From NCBI GenBank assembly GCA_018269075.1, contig JAFDVJ010000004.1:1-64000 (forward strand): DNA of 64,000 bases, read 5' to 3'. This DNA is from Acidobacteriota bacterium. GTDB taxonomy: Bacteria; Acidobacteriota; Blastocatellia; Pyrinomonadales; Pyrinomonadaceae. Within the stretch, counting starts at the first letter, position 1, and each line of letters starts with the position of its first letter. The notes under the pieces were generated by a model. That model ran no database searches. It was not told where the DNA came from and saw nothing but the letters and a program-made list of their open reading frames with translations. Below are positions 1-10,837 of the stretch, piece by piece. The position numbers and the translations under genes were made by a program.

Positions 1-863
1 CCGGCACCGGCAAGGAAGTCGTCGCGCAGGCGATTCACCACCGCAGCAACCGCGCCGCGAAGGCCTTCGTCGCCGTCAACTGCGGGGCGATCCCGGTCGA
101 ACTGATCGAATCGGAACTGTTCGGCCACGCCCGCGGCTCGTTCACGGGCGCCGACCGCGAACGGACCGGGTTATGGGAAGAGGCCGACAACGGCACGATC
201 TTTCTCGACGAGATTTCCGAGACGAGCCCGCTTTTTCAGGTCAAGCTGCTGCGCGCGCTCCAGCAGGGCGAGATCCGGCGCGTCGGGTCGAACCGGACCC
301 AGAAGATGAACGTCCGGGTCATCGCCGCGACCAACCGGAACATCGAGGAGGAAGTCCGGGAAGGCCGTTTCCGGCAGGATCTGATGTACCGGCTGAACGC
401 CGTCACGATCTGCCTGCCGCCGCTCCGCGAGCGCACCGAGGACATCGCCCCGCTGGCGCTTCATTTCGCCAAGCAGATCCAGACCGACCACATCAAACCG
501 CCGGGCTTTTCGCCGGCCGCGATGAAGCTGCTCGAACGGTACAACTGGCCGGGCAACGTCCGCGAACTCGAGAACGCCGTCCTCCACGCGGTCTCGCTCT
601 CGGACGACGTGATCTACCCGGAACATCTGCCGGCCCGCATCCGGACCTACGAAAGCCAGCCCGAGATGATCGCCGACGGCAACTTCGATTCGCTCGCCCG
701 CCCCAACGCCAGGCTGCTTACGCTGGCCGAGATGGAGGAAAAATACGTGACGCAGGTGCTGAACGTGACCGAGGGCAACAAGCAGGCGGCCGCCCGGCTT
801 TTGAACATCGACCGGAAAACCCTGACCCGCATCCTCAAGCGCAGCGAAACGAACGAATCCTGA
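1..863 (+). CDS. Sigma-54-dependent transcriptional activator (NtrC family), 5' truncated by window edge
   Basis: Only the 3' part is present: the frame is open from base 3 and gives 286 residues before TGA. It begins inside Walker A (GTGKE), then shows the sigma-54 contact loop as GSFTGA instead of the common GAFTGA, Walker B (GTIFLDEI), the arginine-finger segment ([10 protein letters not shown]), the WPGNVREL block and a C-terminal Fis-type helix-turn-helix ([15 protein letters not shown]). Family knowledge: such proteins hydrolyse ATP to open sigma-54 promoter complexes. Whether an N-terminal receiver exists cannot be seen. It is the first of three sigma-54 activators in the window and sits just upstream of a sigma-54-type promoter, so it may serve that promoter or the flagellar ones; this is inference. 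Confidence 0.95.
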   Translation, partial: GTGKEVVAQAIHHRSNRAAKAFVAVNCGAIPVELIESELFGHARGSFTGADRERTGLWEEADNGTIFLDEISETSPLFQVKLLRALQQGEIRRVGSNRTQKMNVRVIAATNRNIEEEVREGRFRQDLMYRLNAVTICLPPLRERTEDIAPLALHFAKQIQTDHIKPPGFSPAAMKLLERYNWPGNVRELENAVLHAVSLSDDVIYPEHLPARIRTYESQPEMIADGNFDSLARPNARLLTLAEMEEKYVTQVLNVTEGNKQAAARLLNIDRKTLTRILKRSETNES

Positions 864-884
864 GCCCCGCTTCAATTTTTCAGG

Positions 885-917
885 GACCCGAATGCCGGCC
901 AGCGTTCGGGTCTTTTT
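885..917 (+). terminator. Intrinsic terminator
   Basis: GACCCGAA (885-892) pairs with TTCGGGTC (905-912) and is followed directly by five T. It lies 22 nt after the stop codon of the sigma-54 activator. Confidence 0.85.
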
Positions 918-1091
918 CTTTGGAATCCCCCTTTTTTTCCCTTCCCGTTCGCGACCGACTGCGGAAAATAGCCACGCTCCCCGGCAGGACGGGTGCGGAA
1001 AAATTCCCCGCTTTTTTTCTGGAAACCGTCGACCGACCGGACGCCTCGGCATAATTCCTTTATTATCAATACTTGTTATCGTGCCGGTGTT

Positions 1092-1107
1092 TGGTATAAG
1101 GGTTGCA
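1092..1107 (+). promoter_or_regulatory. Sigma-54-type promoter
   Basis: TGGTATAAGGGTTGCA has the invariant GG (1093-1094) and GC (1105-1106) exactly 12 nt apart, with TTGCA matching the -12 consensus. The -24 half lacks the usual C after TGG. Expected transcription start is near 1118, giving a leader of about 180 nt to the ORF at 1300. Confidence 0.6.
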
Positions 1108-1299
1108 CTAGCAAAAGCGGCGACGGTTTTAGGCGGCCGTCGTCAGATTCTAATCAATCCATATCCAGACGGATAAATTCAAAATGTCAGAATTCAACCG
1201 CAGGTTGAATAACGGATAATTGCCGGCAGGCCGCCCGATTTCTTTGTCCCCAACGAACGAAAAAGGCCTTTCCGGTTCCGTCTCCGGAGTTCAGAAGTT

Positions 1300-1659
1300 A
1301 TGACCCTAAATAACCAGAAACAAATCGAAACCAATATGAAGCAATATTACGAGATATTGCGTTCGCGGCAAACCCAGATCATCGGCATCATCAAGGAGAC
1401 ATCCGAGCTTTTGTCGCGGATCAATTCGCCCAAGTTTTCGGGCAATCTTAAAATGACGAACCGGCTGGTCGAGAAGAACCTCGGGGACGGAATGCAGCTG
1501 GCGTTCGGGATGATCAACGCGCTGGCCAATATTCTCGACGAACAGATCAACGCTTTGAACATCTGGGAGCGGCTGCTGCTCGAAGAACAGGCGACCGCTG
1601 ATTTGGGATCACGGGTCGATTGCCGGATTCAGGATTATTACGACATCAATAATCAATGA
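1300..1659 (+). CDS. Hypothetical protein, helical, 119 aa
   Basis: I do not recognise the family. The protein is hydrophilic, predicted mostly helical from its heptad-like spacing of Leu and Ile, has no signal peptide, no membrane segment and no cysteine pair. A repeated pattern of polar and hydrophobic residues (for example KETSELLSRI, DGMQLAFGMINALANIL) suggests a coiled coil or a helical bundle like those of small flagellar chaperones, but no motif proves this. The start ATG follows a weak purine-rich stretch (GGAGTTC about 10 nt upstream). A sigma-54-type promoter upstream suggests co-regulation with the flagellar genes. A chaperone-like or FliT/FlgN-like role would be a guess only. Confidence 0.6.
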   Translation: MTLNNQKQIETNMKQYYEILRSRQTQIIGIIKETSELLSRINSPKFSGNLKMTNRLVEKNLGDGMQLAFGMINALANILDEQINALNIWERLLLEEQATADLGSRVDCRIQDYYDINNQ

Positions 1660-1741
1660 TCCTTTTCCTCACATCCCGTCCTCACTTTTTTTGATAATCG
1701 AACCCAATCGAAATCTTCAACGATAAATCGGCTACCCGGCA

Positions 1742-1757
1742 GCGATGCCGGCATCGC
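1742..1757. repeat. 16-bp perfect palindrome upstream of CAP gene
   Basis: GCGATGCCGGCATCGC is its own reverse complement. It lies 54 bp before the chosen start of the CAP-domain gene, so it could be an operator or simply chance in GC-rich DNA. Confidence 0.35.
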
Positions 1758-1810
1758 AAAACCGTGAGTCTCGATCCGAACGAGATTGTCTGGCTACCGA
1801 ATTGAAGTTT

Positions 1811-2353
1811 ATGAAAACCCATTCGCATTTTTTCGCCCGTCAATGCTGGCGGACATTTCTGTTGATTTTGCTGGCGCTGCCCGCCGCCGGACAAAATCGG
1901 CTGGCCGACGCCGCGCCGCTTCAGCCGCCGCGGATCGTCACCGCCGCCGAGATCAGCCGTCTGGAAATGGAGGTTTTTGACGAAATCAACAGCCAGCGGT
2001 CGATCTACGGCCTCAACCCGCTGGTCTGGAACGAACAGGCCGCCCGGGTGGCGCGGCTTCACTCGACCAGTATGGCCGACTTCGACTTTTTCAGCCACGC
2101 CGGCCTGGACGGCCGCCACGTTGATAACCGGGCCGACCGGATCGGTCTGCGAAACTGGCGGGTGATCGGCGAGAACATCGCCTACAATTCGGGATATTCG
2201 GACCCGGCCGAGCGCGCCGTTATCGGCTGGATGAACTCCGACGGTCACCGCCGCAACATCCTCCGCGACAACTGGAGTGAGACCGGGATCGGAATCGCGG
2301 TCTCGACCGCCGGAAAATTTTATTTCACACAGGTTTTTCTGCAAAGAAAATAG
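1811..2353 (+). CDS. Secreted CAP (SCP/PR-1) domain protein
   Basis: The chosen ATG gives 180 aa beginning with a signal peptide (MKTHSHFFARQCWRTFLLILLAL in two parts: basic n-region, then FLLILLALPAAG), likely cut near AAGQ. An upstream in-frame ATG at 1745 would add 22 residues that hide the signal peptide, so it was not used. The mature part is a CAP domain: EINSQRSIYGLNPLVW, then the metal- or cavity-lining histidines in ARLHSTSMADFDFFSH, the GENIAYNSG block and the WMNSDGHRRNIL block, which are the family signature regions. CAP proteins are secreted and act in cell-wall or lipid binding in bacteria; the exact substrate is unknown. No flagellar link is evident beyond position. Confidence 0.9.
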   Translation: MKTHSHFFARQCWRTFLLILLALPAAGQNRLADAAPLQPPRIVTAAEISRLEMEVFDEINSQRSIYGLNPLVWNEQAARVARLHSTSMADFDFFSHAGLDGRHVDNRADRIGLRNWRVIGENIAYNSGYSDPAERAVIGWMNSDGHRRNILRDNWSETGIGIAVSTAGKFYFTQVFLQRK

Positions 2354-2372
2354 CAAAAACGTAAATCTATTC

Positions 2373-2413
2373 AGGCTGAAGCGAATTGCACAACGCTTCA
2401 GCCTATTTTTTTT
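2373..2413 (+). terminator. Intrinsic terminator between convergent genes
   Basis: AGGCTGAAGCG (2373-2383) pairs perfectly with CGCTTCAGCCT (2394-2404); eight T follow after one A. It ends the CAP gene. The right arm overlaps the stop codon of the converging kinase gene. Confidence 0.9.
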
Positions 2414-5400
2414 GATCGAGCAGCTCGCGCACCTTCCGGGAAAGCTCGTCGAAGGTGAAGGGTTTCTGGATGAAGTTCATCTCGAGGTCGCGGATCCCGT
2501 GCTGGACGATCGCGTCCTCGGTATAGCCGGAGGTGAAGAGAATCCTGATCTCCGGCTTGATCAGCTGGATTTTTTCGGCGAGCTCGCGGCCGCTCATCAG
2601 CGGCATCACGACGTCGGTCAGCAGCAGATCGACCTGATTCTCGTTTTTCTGGCAGTAGTCGAGCGCCTCGAAACCGTCGCGGGCCTCGACGACCTGATAA
2701 CCGCAGGCTTCGAGGACCTGCTGGCTCAGTTTTCTGACCAGATCCTCGTCCTCGACCAGCAGGATCGTCTCGCTGCCGATTTTCAGGTTGCTGAAATCGC
2801 GGCGGTTTTCCGTCGAGTCGCGGTGCGACTTGATGGCCGGCAGATAGATTTCGAACGTCGTCCCGACGTTGACCTTGCTCTTGACGTCGATATAGCCGCC
2901 GAGCTGGTTGACGATCCCGTAAACCGTCGACAGTCCGAGCCCGGTGCCCTTGCCGATTTCCTTGGTCGTGAAAAACGGCTCGAAGATCTGTTTGAGCGTG
3001 TCCTCGTCGATCCCGACGCCGGTGTCCGAGACGGCGAGCATCACGTAATTGCCGATCACCGCCCCGGCGTGACGGGACGTAAAGTCCTCGTCGAAGTAGA
3101 TATTGTCGGTTTCGATCGTGATCGTCCCGCCCTTCGGCATCGCGTCGCGCGAGTTGACGACCAGATTGAGCAGCATCTGGGAAAGCTGTCCGGCGTCGGC
3201 CTTGACGTAATTGATCGACGGGTTGAGCGCCGAGATGATCTGGATGTCCTCGCCGATCAGCCGCTGGAGCATCACCAGCGAATCGTTGATGATCTGGTTG
3301 ATCTCGAGCACCTTGACCTGGAGGATCTGGCGGCGGCTGAAGGCGAGCAGCTGCTGCGTGAGCGTGGCCGACCGTTCGCCCGCCTTCTTGATCTCCTCGA
3401 TGTTGCGCCGGAGCGGATCGTTTTCCGCGAGCCGGCGGAGCGTCAGATCGCTGTAGCCGTTGATCGCGGTCAGCATATTGTTGAAATCGTGGGCGATGCC
3501 GCCGGCGAGCCGGCCGACCGATTCGAGCTTCTGGGCCTGCCGCAGCTGTTCCTCGCTCTGCCGCAGGCTTTCCTCGGACAACTTGTTGTTGGTGATGTCG
3601 GTCAGCGTCCCGACCCATTCGCGGACGGTGCCGTCCTTTTCGAAAACCGGCGTTCCGCGCGAGATGAAATAACGGTAGTTGCCGTCGTAGATCTTCATCC
3701 GGCATTCGGTTTGAAACTGAGATTTCGTGAGGATCGAGTCTTCGAACTGCTTGACCGCCCGGTCGCGGTCGTCCGGATGGATCAGCTCGACCCAATCGAG
3801 CGGCTGCTCGGCGGCCGTTCCCTGAAGCACCGATCCTTCCGGGGTCAGCGCCGACAACAGCCGGCCCTCCGCGTCGGTCGTCCAGACGATCTGCGCGATC
3901 GAGTTGACCAGCGAGCGGAACCGCTCCTCGCTTTTTCGGAGCTCTTCCTCGGCTTTGCGGTTTTCGGTCAGATCGATGATGAAGATGAACGCACCCCGGA
4001 CTTCGCGGTTGTCGTCGAAGTCGGGGACGTAGTTCAAACGGAGGTAATGCGATCCGTCGGCGAGAATCGAGGATCTTTCGAAGGTCAGCGTCCGGCCCTT
4101 CATCACGTCGGCGAGTTCGGATCGGACCAATTCGATCGCCTGCGCGTCGAAAACGTCGCGGAGATTTTTCCCGAGCGCCTCTTCCTTGGTGAACCCGAAC
4201 CATTCGGCGCAGGCCTTGTTCACGAATAAACAGTTCAGATCGCGGTCGAGATAGGCGATGCTCGTCGGCACGGTGTCGGAAACCAGTTGGAGCTGGGCCT
4301 CGTTTTTTCGCAGCGATTCCTCGGCGTACATCCGCTGGGTGATGTCGTTGCAGGTTCCGATCCACTGCCGGAACCGCCCGTCCTGATTGAAAATCGGCAC
4401 GCTCCGCGTGGCCATAAAACAGTATTCGCCGGATTCGGTCAGAAATCTGATGACCGCGTTGAAAATCCGCCGTTTCGCGAGCGATTCTTCCCATTCCCGC
4501 GTGACCGGCTCGCGGTCGTCGGGATGGATGATCTCGACGACATCCCTGATTTCCGCGATCGGGCGGCCGCTGAGGCCGGAAAAGAACTGAAAGATTTCCG
4601 GGTTCGAGCCGTCCGCCTCGGCCGTCCAGACGTGCTGGGTCGAGGCCTTGATGATCGCCCGCAGGTTTTCTTCCGATTCGCTGAGGATCGTCTCGGCCCG
4701 TTTTCTTTCGGTGATGTTCTGGATCGTTCCGATCACCCGGAGCGGGTTTCCGGCTTCGTCATAATCGGCCAGCCCGTTGGAGGCGAACCACATAATTCCT
4801 TTGGTTTTGTCGGATTTTCGGAATTCGGTCTGAAAGGAAGTATGATTCTGGACGGCCTCGCGGGCCAATTTGTCTAATTTTTCGGCGTCGGCCGGGTACA
4901 ACAGATCGAAAAATTCCCGGACGCCGACGATCGTCCGATCGATTTCGAGGATCCGGTAACACTCGGGCGACCAGTAAACCGAATCGTTCGCCAGGTTCCA
5001 CTCCCAGACGCCCATCCCGGCCGAGGTCAGGGCCAGCTGCAGCCGCTTTTTGTTTTCGACCGATTCGAGCTCGGCCCGTTTTCGGGCGCGGCGGTTTTCC
5101 GCTTCCTTCAATTCCCGCTCGACCGCCGGGATCAAACGGTTCAGATTGCCCTTGATGAAGTAATCGTCGACGCCGGCGAGCATCGCCTGAACGGCTGTAT
5201 CCTCGCCGATCGTTCCCGAGATCATAATGAACGGAATGTCGATCCCGCTCTTGTTGAAGATCGCCAGCGCCATCATCCCGTCGAAATGCGGCATACTGTA
5301 ATCCGAAAAAACGATGTCCCATTGGTAAGCTCCGAGCGCGTCCTCCAATTCCTCGGCGGTTTCGACTCGCTGGTACTCGATTTCGAAGCCGCCGCGTTTG

Positions 5401-5468
5401 AGATGGCGCAGCAGCAAAAAGGCGTCGTCTTCGGAATCTTCGACAATTAGAGCTTTCAGATGTTTCAT
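2403..5468 (-). CDS. Hybrid sensor histidine kinase: REC-PAS(4)-HisKA-HATPase-REC
   Basis: 1021 aa, no membrane segment, so cytoplasmic. Domains in order: receiver at about 1-125 ([12 protein letters not shown] holds the phospho-acceptor Asp); four PAS/PAC units to about 640, each ending in a D-I/L-T-x-x-K/R type linker (for example [20 protein letters not shown]); HisKA with [11 protein letters not shown] (His acceptor); HATPase with N-box ([10 protein letters not shown]), DTGVGI and [10 protein letters not shown]-terminal receiver ([13 protein letters not shown]) at about 900-1020. The N-terminal receiver means it can accept phosphate from another protein, and the C-terminal one supports a relay. 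It starts 1 nt after the Rcp1-type receiver gene stop, so the two are co-transcribed. Its input signal is unknown. Confidence 0.95.
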   Translation of the reverse strand: MKHLKALIVEDSEDDAFLLLRHLKRGGFEIEYQRVETAEELEDALGAYQWDIVFSDYSMPHFDGMMALAIFNKSGIDIPFIMISGTIGEDTAVQAMLAGVDDYFIKGNLNRLIPAVERELKEAENRRARKRAELESVENKKRLQLALTSAGMGVWEWNLANDSVYWSPECYRILEIDRTIVGVREFFDLLYPADAEKLDKLAREAVQNHTSFQTEFRKSDKTKGIMWFASNGLADYDEAGNPLRVIGTIQNITERKRAETILSESEENLRAIIKASTQHVWTAEADGSNPEIFQFFSGLSGRPIAEIRDVVEIIHPDDREPVTREWEESLAKRRIFNAVIRFLTESGEYCFMATRSVPIFNQDGRFRQWIGTCNDITQRMYAEESLRKNEAQLQLVSDTVPTSIAYLDRDLNCLFVNKACAEWFGFTKEEALGKNLRDVFDAQAIELVRSELADVMKGRTLTFERSSILADGSHYLRLNYVPDFDDNREVRGAFIFIIDLTENRKAEEELRKSEERFRSLVNSIAQIVWTTDAEGRLLSALTPEGSVLQGTAAEQPLDWVELIHPDDRDRAVKQFEDSILTKSQFQTECRMKIYDGNYRYFISRGTPVFEKDGTVREWVGTLTDITNNKLSEESLRQSEEQLRQAQKLESVGRLAGGIAHDFNNMLTAINGYSDLTLRRLAENDPLRRNIEEIKKAGERSATLTQQLLAFSRRQILQVKVLEINQIINDSLVMLQRLIGEDIQIISALNPSINYVKADAGQLSQMLLNLVVNSRDAMPKGGTITIETDNIYFDEDFTSRHAGAVIGNYVMLAVSDTGVGIDEDTLKQIFEPFFTTKEIGKGTGLGLSTVYGIVNQLGGYIDVKSKVNVGTTFEIYLPAIKSHRDSTENRRDFSNLKIGSETILLVEDEDLVRKLSQQVLEACGYQVVEARDGFEALDYCQKNENQVDLLLTDVVMPLMSGRELAEKIQLIKPEIRILFTSGYTEDAIVQHGIRDLEMNFIQKPFTFDELSRKVRELLDQKK

Positions 5469-5469
5469 A

Positions 5470-5922
5470 CTATCTTCTCAACGTCGCCGGCGGAACGACC
5501 CGGTTGAACACCAGCCAGTAAGTTCCGAGCTGCCTGGTGGCATCCATAAACTCATTGAAATCAACGGGTTTCTGCACATAACTATTGGCCCCGAAATGAT
5601 AACTTTCGACCAGATCGCGCTGTTCCGACGAGGTCGTCAGCACGACGACCGGGATGAATTTCGTGCGCTCGTCGGCCCGGATCCGCCGCAACACTTCGAG
5701 ACCGTCCAGTTTCGGAAGCTTGAGATCGAGCAGGATCAACTGAACCAGGTCCTGCCCGTCGCCGTCCGCAAAGTTTTCGCGCCCGAACAGAAAATCGAGC
5801 GCTTCGACGCCGTCGTGGGCGATGATGATGTCGTTGGCGATATTATTTTTTTTCAGGGCGCGGATCATCAAAGCCTCATCATCGGGATTGTCCTCGACCA
5901 GCAAAATCGTCTTCCGTTCCAT
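5470..5922 (-). CDS. Rcp1-type single-domain response regulator
   Basis: 150 aa, a stand-alone receiver: LLVEDNPDDEAL (acidic pocket), ILLDLKLPKLDG (phospho-acceptor Asp), VVLTTS (conserved Thr/Ser) and YVQKPVDF (Lys). The ENPDD/LLDLKLPKLDG wording and the length match Rcp1-like regulators that partner phytochrome-type kinases. It lies between the ten-PAS kinase gene (whose HisKA is of the phytochrome-like [10 protein letters not shown] type) and the REC-PAS-kinase gene, with gaps of 11 and 1 nt. Inference: it shuttles phosphate between these kinases or controls the downstream enzyme by binding. Confidence 0.95.
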   Translation of the reverse strand: MERKTILLVEDNPDDEALMIRALKKNNIANDIIIAHDGVEALDFLFGRENFADGDGQDLVQLILLDLKLPKLDGLEVLRRIRADERTKFIPVVVLTTSSEQRDLVESYHFGANSYVQKPVDFNEFMDATRQLGTYWLVFNRVVPPATLRR

Positions 5923-5933
5923 AAAATCAACAA

Positions 5934-8900
5934 TTATTTACCCAGTATGAAGTAAAAAGCGGCTCCGCGCCCGACCTCGCTTTCGGCCCAGATCCGGCCG
6001 CCGTGACGATTGATCACGCGCTGAACGGTCGCCAGCCCGATCCCGGTGCCCTCGAACTCGCCGGTCGAATGAAGGCGCTGAAAGGCCCCGAAAAGCTTGT
6101 CCGAATATGTCATATCGAACCCGGCGCCGTTATCTTTAATGAAAAATACGGTTCGGCCGTTTTCTTTTTGGCAGCCGAATGAGATTTCTGCACTTTCCTT
6201 TTTGCTCGTGAACTTCCAGGCGTTTCCGATCAGGTTTTCAAGGGCCGCCCGGATCAGTCGTTCGTCACCGTAGCCGGTAACGTTGTCTTCGATTTTCAAA
6301 CTTACAGAAGATTTTGGCTGAGTTTCCTGGAGGATGTCTGTGATTTCCCTCACAATTTTCGAAAGATCGATCTTCCGGCGGCGCAGCTCGCCCCGCGACA
6401 TTTTCGAGAGCTTCAGCAAATCGTCGATCAGCCGCGCCATATTCTGACTGCCGGCCCGGATCCGGTTGAGATAATTGCGCGCATCGTCGTCGAGCTGGTC
6501 GGCGTAATCTTCGAGCAGCGCCAGACTGAAGCCGTCCATCGCCCGGAGCGGGGCCCGCAGATCGTGCGACACCGAATAGGAAAACGCCTCGAGCTCGGAA
6601 TTGACGGCCTTCAGCTCGACGGTTCTTTCCGAGACCCGTTTTTCCAGCGTTTCGTTCATTTCCAGAATCATCTTCTCGGCCTTTTCCCGCTCGGTCACCT
6701 CGTTGGCCAGCACGAGCCGCGCCGGGCGGCCTTCGAAAGTGATGTCGTGAGCGCTGATTTCGACCGAGATGAGCGTGCCGTCCTTTTTCAGATGGCTGAA
6801 GGTTCCGGCTTTGAGAAACCAGACGCTCATCGATCTCGCGGAATCGATCATCCGGGACATCTCGGCCGGCGGCCGGATATCGGAAATCGTCATCTCCAGA
6901 AATTCCTCTCTTGAAAACCCGTACTGCTGGACGGCGGCCTGATTGACGGCGAGAAACTTCAGCGTTTCGGTATCGTAGACCCACATCGGCAGCGGGTTGC
7001 TTTCGAACAGCAAACGGTAGCGCCGTTCCGATTCGAGGATCGAGTCCTCGATCCGGACGCGGTCGGTGACGTCGATCGCCACCCCGTGCCAGGCCACGCT
7101 TCCGTCCGTTTCCCGGACCGGAGCCGAAAAGATCTCGATCCAGCGCTCGCCGGTCACGGGATGAGAATACGCGGCCACTTCGTGAAAGATCGTCAGATCC
7201 TTCGAGGACCTTTCGACCGAGGCGACCATTCTCCTGACTTCGACCGGATCGAAATGCTGCGCGACCACCTCGCAGTTTTCCTGCAGCTCGTCCGGCGTGT
7301 AACCGAAAACTTCCTTGATCACCGGGCTCGAGTAGGGCAGCGAAACGCGGCCGTCGGACGTCCGGCGGAACGTAAACACCGCGCTCGGCAGCGCCATCGC
7401 CAGTCTTTCGAGCCTCGATTTTTCGGCCCGCAGCGACTCGACCGCCCGTTTTATCTCGGTGATGTCGCGGCTGACGGTCGCGAATCCGACGGTTTCGAGA
7501 TTTTCGTCCCGGAGCACGAAAACGTTGAAAAGCATCCAGATTTCCTCGCCGGTCCGTAAATGGCGAAACCGGATTTCGATTTCGGCGTTATCGGCCACGA
7601 GCACCTCGGGCAAAAACTCCTGCCGGATGCGGGCCCGGTCTTCCTCGAACAGGAAATCGGTAATCGAAAGCCGGAGCGCGGCTTCGGTGGTTTCGGCGCC
7701 GGACAGTCCGATCCCGGCCTCGTTGATGAAGAACAATTTTCCCCGAAGGTCGAACATCGCGATGAATTCGCCGCTGTTTTGGGCCAGTGAAACGAACTTT
7801 TGCCGCTCGCCCTCGAGAATTTTGCGTTCGTGGATGTCGAGCAGAAACGCCGCGAGCCCGTCGCCCGACGGAAAAATCCGCACGTCGAGCCAGCGGCGGG
7901 CGACCGGGGAAAACGACTCGAAGCCGACCGGAACCCGCTCGGTCATCGCCCGCCGGTAATGAGTTTCGATCTGTGTACCTTCCAACACGGGGTAGATTTC
8001 CCAGATCGAGTGGCCGATCAATTCCTCGCGGTTGCGAAACAACAGGCTTTCGCACTGGGCGTTGACGAAGGTGAACTTCCAGTTCGCGTCGAGCGCGAAA
8101 CAGGCTTCGGTCATCCCCTGGACGATTTCCGCCAGCCGCCGGTCGGACTCGATCAAAAGAGCCTCTTTTTCCCGGAGAATTTCCGTCACCCGTTTGCGTT
8201 CGGTAATGTCGATGGCGAGGATCAGAACGCCGTCAGACGCCGGCTGGACGTTGTATTCGTACCATTTCCTAGTGCCGTCGAGATGCTCGAATTCCTCTTC
8301 GATCCGGCGCGGGGTTCGATTGACCAGACAATCGCCGAGCGCGGCGTAAATCCGGCTTTCGACGATGTCCGGGTAAATCTCCGAAAGCGCCCGGCCGCGG
8401 CAGTTTTTCTTCGGCAGCCCGAATTCGCGGGCGGCGGTTTCGTTGACGTACAAGATCCGGCGCTCGCGGTCGAGGATCAGATAGCTTTCGATCATCCCGT
8501 CGAGCGTCTCGTTGAGCCTTTGATCGCTCTCCCGCAGGGCGTCGGCCGCCTTTTTCAGGTCGGTCACGTCGCGGGCGGTGACGACCGCCCCGACGATCGA
8601 TCCGTCGGGGTTGCGGATTGGGCTGAAATTATAGCTTCCGATCCAGGTTTCTCCGGTGTCGCGGCGACGGAGCCGAAATTCGTGGCCGATGCCGGTCTCG
8701 CCCTTGAGGGCCCGCGGAATCGCCCATTCCTCGAATTTCAGACGCTTTCCGTCGAGCCGCGTCATTTCGAGCACCGACGGGTATTCGGCGATGTTGCGGG
8801 GACACCCGAGCTTGTCGCCGAAGCGGTGAAAGGCGACGAAGGCTTCGTTGAAATGGATCAGGTTACCGCGGGCGTCCGAAAAAAACACCGCGTCGGTCAT

Positions 8901-10580
8901 ACTTTCGAGTGCCGCTTCGAGTTTGGCCCGCCCGAGAATCAGCTCGGCCTCGGCCTTTTTCCGGTCCGTGATGTCCTCGCTGAAGATGACGATTCCCCCG
9001 ATCTCGCCGCTTTTATCGAACCAGGGCCGAACTTCCCATTTGAGCCAGTTGACCGTGCCGTCGGCCCGGACGAAACGGTCCTCGTCCGACTTTTCGACCG
9101 AACCGGACAGGCCCTTCTGATGGATTTCGCGCCAACGATCCGGAATTTCGGGAAAGACATCGTAATGGCATTTCCCGACCAGCTCATCGAGCAGACCGAA
9201 ATCCGCCCGCCAGCGGCGGCTGACCGCCAGATAACGCATCCCGCGGTCGAACATCGCGACCGCGACCGGCGCGAATTCGACGAACAGGCGAAGCTTTTCC
9301 TCGGACTCGCGAAGCTCGTCCTCGATCCGTTTCCGGTCGTCGATGTCGGTATTCGTGCCGAACCATTTGACGACCCGACCGTCGCCGTCGTAAATCGGCA
9401 GGGCGCGGGTTTGAAACCAGCGATAGACCCCGTCGAACCGGCGGATTCGAAACTCGATCTGGTAATTCGACCGATCGCCGACCGATTTTTTCCAGGCCTC
9501 CAGCGTTCGGTCGCGATCGTCCGGATGTATCTGATTGAGCCAGCCGAATTCGTACTGCAGCCCGGCTTCGACGCCGGTATATTCCAGCCATTGCGGGCTC
9601 AGATAATCGCAGTGGCCGTCCTCGGCCCGGCAGGTCCAGACGAGCTGCGGCAGTCCTTCGGCGAGCCGCCGAAACCGGGTTTCGGATTCGCGGAGCTTTT
9701 CCTCGACCTTTTTGCGTTCGGTGATGTCGTAACGGATCGCGACGAACTGGTAGGGCCGGCCGTTTTCGTCAAGAAACGGGATGATCGTCGTATCGACCCA
9801 GTAGGGGCGTCCGCATTTGGCGAGATTGAGGATTTCGCCGCGCCAGACCCGGCCCGTCGAAATGGTCGCCCACATCTCCCTGAAAAATCCCTTCGGATGA
9901 TGCCCGCTTCTCAGCATCCGATGGTTCCGGCCGATCAGTTCCTTTTTCGAGTAACCGGAAATCTCGCAGAATTTGTCGTTGGCGAAGGTGATCCGGCCGG
10001 ATTTGTCGGTGATCGCGACGATCGCCGATTCATCGAGCGCAAACTTGATGTCGGCCAGTTCCTTGAGTATTTTCCGGTTTTCCTCTTCGCCCGCGCCGTT
10101 CGCCTGTTCGAGCCGGGGCGGACCGCCGTTTTTGCCGCTGATCGCCGGCTTTTCGATATTATCTTTCGCCGGCCGCTCGGCCGGGCCGACCGGCGCGAGC
10201 CGGCAGACGATGACCTCGCCCTCATCGGCCGTCACCGGAACGGCGGAAATTTCGACTTTCAGCGATTTCGCCGGACCGGCCGACCGGATTTCGACGGTTT
10301 GGCTGAAACCGGCCCCGCTGTCGGCGAACAGCGCCCGGACGGCTTCCGCGTCTTCGAAAATCCCGGTTTCGAACAGCGGCCGGTCCGTCAGATAAGCGGC
10401 GGTTTTCCCGGTCAGCCGGGAAACGAACGGGTTGGCTTCGATGATCCGCAGATCCGGGGCGGACAGGACGATGATCCCGAAATCGAGAGCGGCGAAAATC
10501 CGTGCATAGAGAGAGTCCGGCAAAACTGATCCGGCAACCGGTTGTGGATGAGTAAGATTTTTTTCGGTTCTACGGGTCAC
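5934..10580 (-). CDS. Multi-PAS sensor histidine kinase (about ten PAS domains)
   Basis: Chosen start is GTG at 10580: GGGAGG stands 8 nt before it, whereas the longer frame opening at 10721 adds 47 residues without a good ribosome site. This gives 1548 aa. I count about ten PAS/PAC units in tandem, recognised by repeated PAC tails ([90 protein letters not shown]) and preceding sensor cores. HisKA carries [13 protein letters not shown] and the HATPase carries [17 protein letters not shown] and GTGIGLATV. No membrane segment or receiver is present. A TATAAT-like -10 lies on the minus strand at 10711-10716. The next gene downstream is its likely receiver partner. Confidence 0.95.
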   Translation of the reverse strand: MTRRTEKNLTHPQPVAGSVLPDSLYARIFAALDFGIIVLSAPDLRIIEANPFVSRLTGKTAAYLTDRPLFETGIFEDAEAVRALFADSGAGFSQTVEIRSAGPAKSLKVEISAVPVTADEGEVIVCRLAPVGPAERPAKDNIEKPAISGKNGGPPRLEQANGAGEEENRKILKELADIKFALDESAIVAITDKSGRITFANDKFCEISGYSKKELIGRNHRMLRSGHHPKGFFREMWATISTGRVWRGEILNLAKCGRPYWVDTTIIPFLDENGRPYQFVAIRYDITERKKVEEKLRESETRFRRLAEGLPQLVWTCRAEDGHCDYLSPQWLEYTGVEAGLQYEFGWLNQIHPDDRDRTLEAWKKSVGDRSNYQIEFRIRRFDGVYRWFQTRALPIYDGDGRVVKWFGTNTDIDDRKRIEDELRESEEKLRLFVEFAPVAVAMFDRGMRYLAVSRRWRADFGLLDELVGKCHYDVFPEIPDRWREIHQKGLSGSVEKSDEDRFVRADGTVNWLKWEVRPWFDKSGEIGGIVIFSEDITDRKKAEAELILGRAKLEAALESMTDAVFFSDARGNLIHFNEAFVAFHRFGDKLGCPRNIAEYPSVLEMTRLDGKRLKFEEWAIPRALKGETGIGHEFRLRRRDTGETWIGSYNFSPIRNPDGSIVGAVVTARDVTDLKKAADALRESDQRLNETLDGMIESYLILDRERRILYVNETAAREFGLPKKNCRGRALSEIYPDIVESRIYAALGDCLVNRTPRRIEEEFEHLDGTRKWYEYNVQPASDGVLILAIDITERKRVTEILREKEALLIESDRRLAEIVQGMTEACFALDANWKFTFVNAQCESLLFRNREELIGHSIWEIYPVLEGTQIETHYRRAMTERVPVGFESFSPVARRWLDVRIFPSGDGLAAFLLDIHERKILEGERQKFVSLAQNSGEFIAMFDLRGKLFFINEAGIGLSGAETTEAALRLSITDFLFEEDRARIRQEFLPEVLVADNAEIEIRFRHLRTGEEIWMLFNVFVLRDENLETVGFATVSRDITEIKRAVESLRAEKSRLERLAMALPSAVFTFRRTSDGRVSLPYSSPVIKEVFGYTPDELQENCEVVAQHFDPVEVRRMVASVERSSKDLTIFHEVAAYSHPVTGERWIEIFSAPVRETDGSVAWHGVAIDVTDRVRIEDSILESERRYRLLFESNPLPMWVYDTETLKFLAVNQAAVQQYGFSREEFLEMTISDIRPPAEMSRMIDSARSMSVWFLKAGTFSHLKKDGTLISVEISAHDITFEGRPARLVLANEVTEREKAEKMILEMNETLEKRVSERTVELKAVNSELEAFSYSVSHDLRAPLRAMDGFSLALLEDYADQLDDDARNYLNRIRAGSQNMARLIDDLLKLSKMSRGELRRRKIDLSKIVREITDILQETQPKSSVSLKIEDNVTGYGDERLIRAALENLIGNAWKFTSKKESAEISFGCQKENGRTVFFIKDNGAGFDMTYSDKLFGAFQRLHSTGEFEGTGIGLATVQRVINRHGGRIWAESEVGRGAAFYFILGK

Positions 10581-10837
10581 GAGGAAAACCTCCCACGAAA
10601 CGAAGAATATTCGAAACCCGAGCCGTTGCGAAAATACTATATTAACGACTTCCCATTTTTTAGACCTTGAAATTGGGTGAAAACTGGCGCGGCAACGACC
10701 CGATGGGCACATTATACACAAAATCCGCTTATATGGGATATAAATTTTTATCGTTTTTCCGAATTTTACTAAAAAAATTTATAACGCGGCTGTAATCGGG
10801 TGGTTTTTTCTTTATCGGCCGTCTTTAATTGCCGTTA

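Larger units (their letters stand above)
864..1299. other. Intergenic region with terminator and sigma-54-type promoter
   Basis: This 436-bp gap holds an intrinsic terminator for the upstream activator gene and, about 190 bp before the next start codon, a sigma-54-type promoter. The stretch from about 1030 to 1250 is clearly more AT-rich than the neighbouring coding DNA. I see no convincing small ORF here; the apparent reading frames have no supporting signals. An untranslated leader of about 180 nt, or a small RNA, would fit between promoter and gene. Confidence 0.6.

Noticed and set aside
7800..10529. A 909-codon plus-strand frame opposite the ten-PAS kinase (and similar long frames at 12386-15496 and 2277-4229)
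   Set aside because: They are antisense shadows of GC-rich kinase genes; the products are Arg/Asp-rich with no domains, and the minus-strand proteins are clear.
10812..10819. GCCGATAA on the minus strand between the sigma-54 regulator and the ten-PAS kinase
   Set aside because: The nearest -35-like sequence is off by one base in spacing and the site is about 230 nt from the chosen start.
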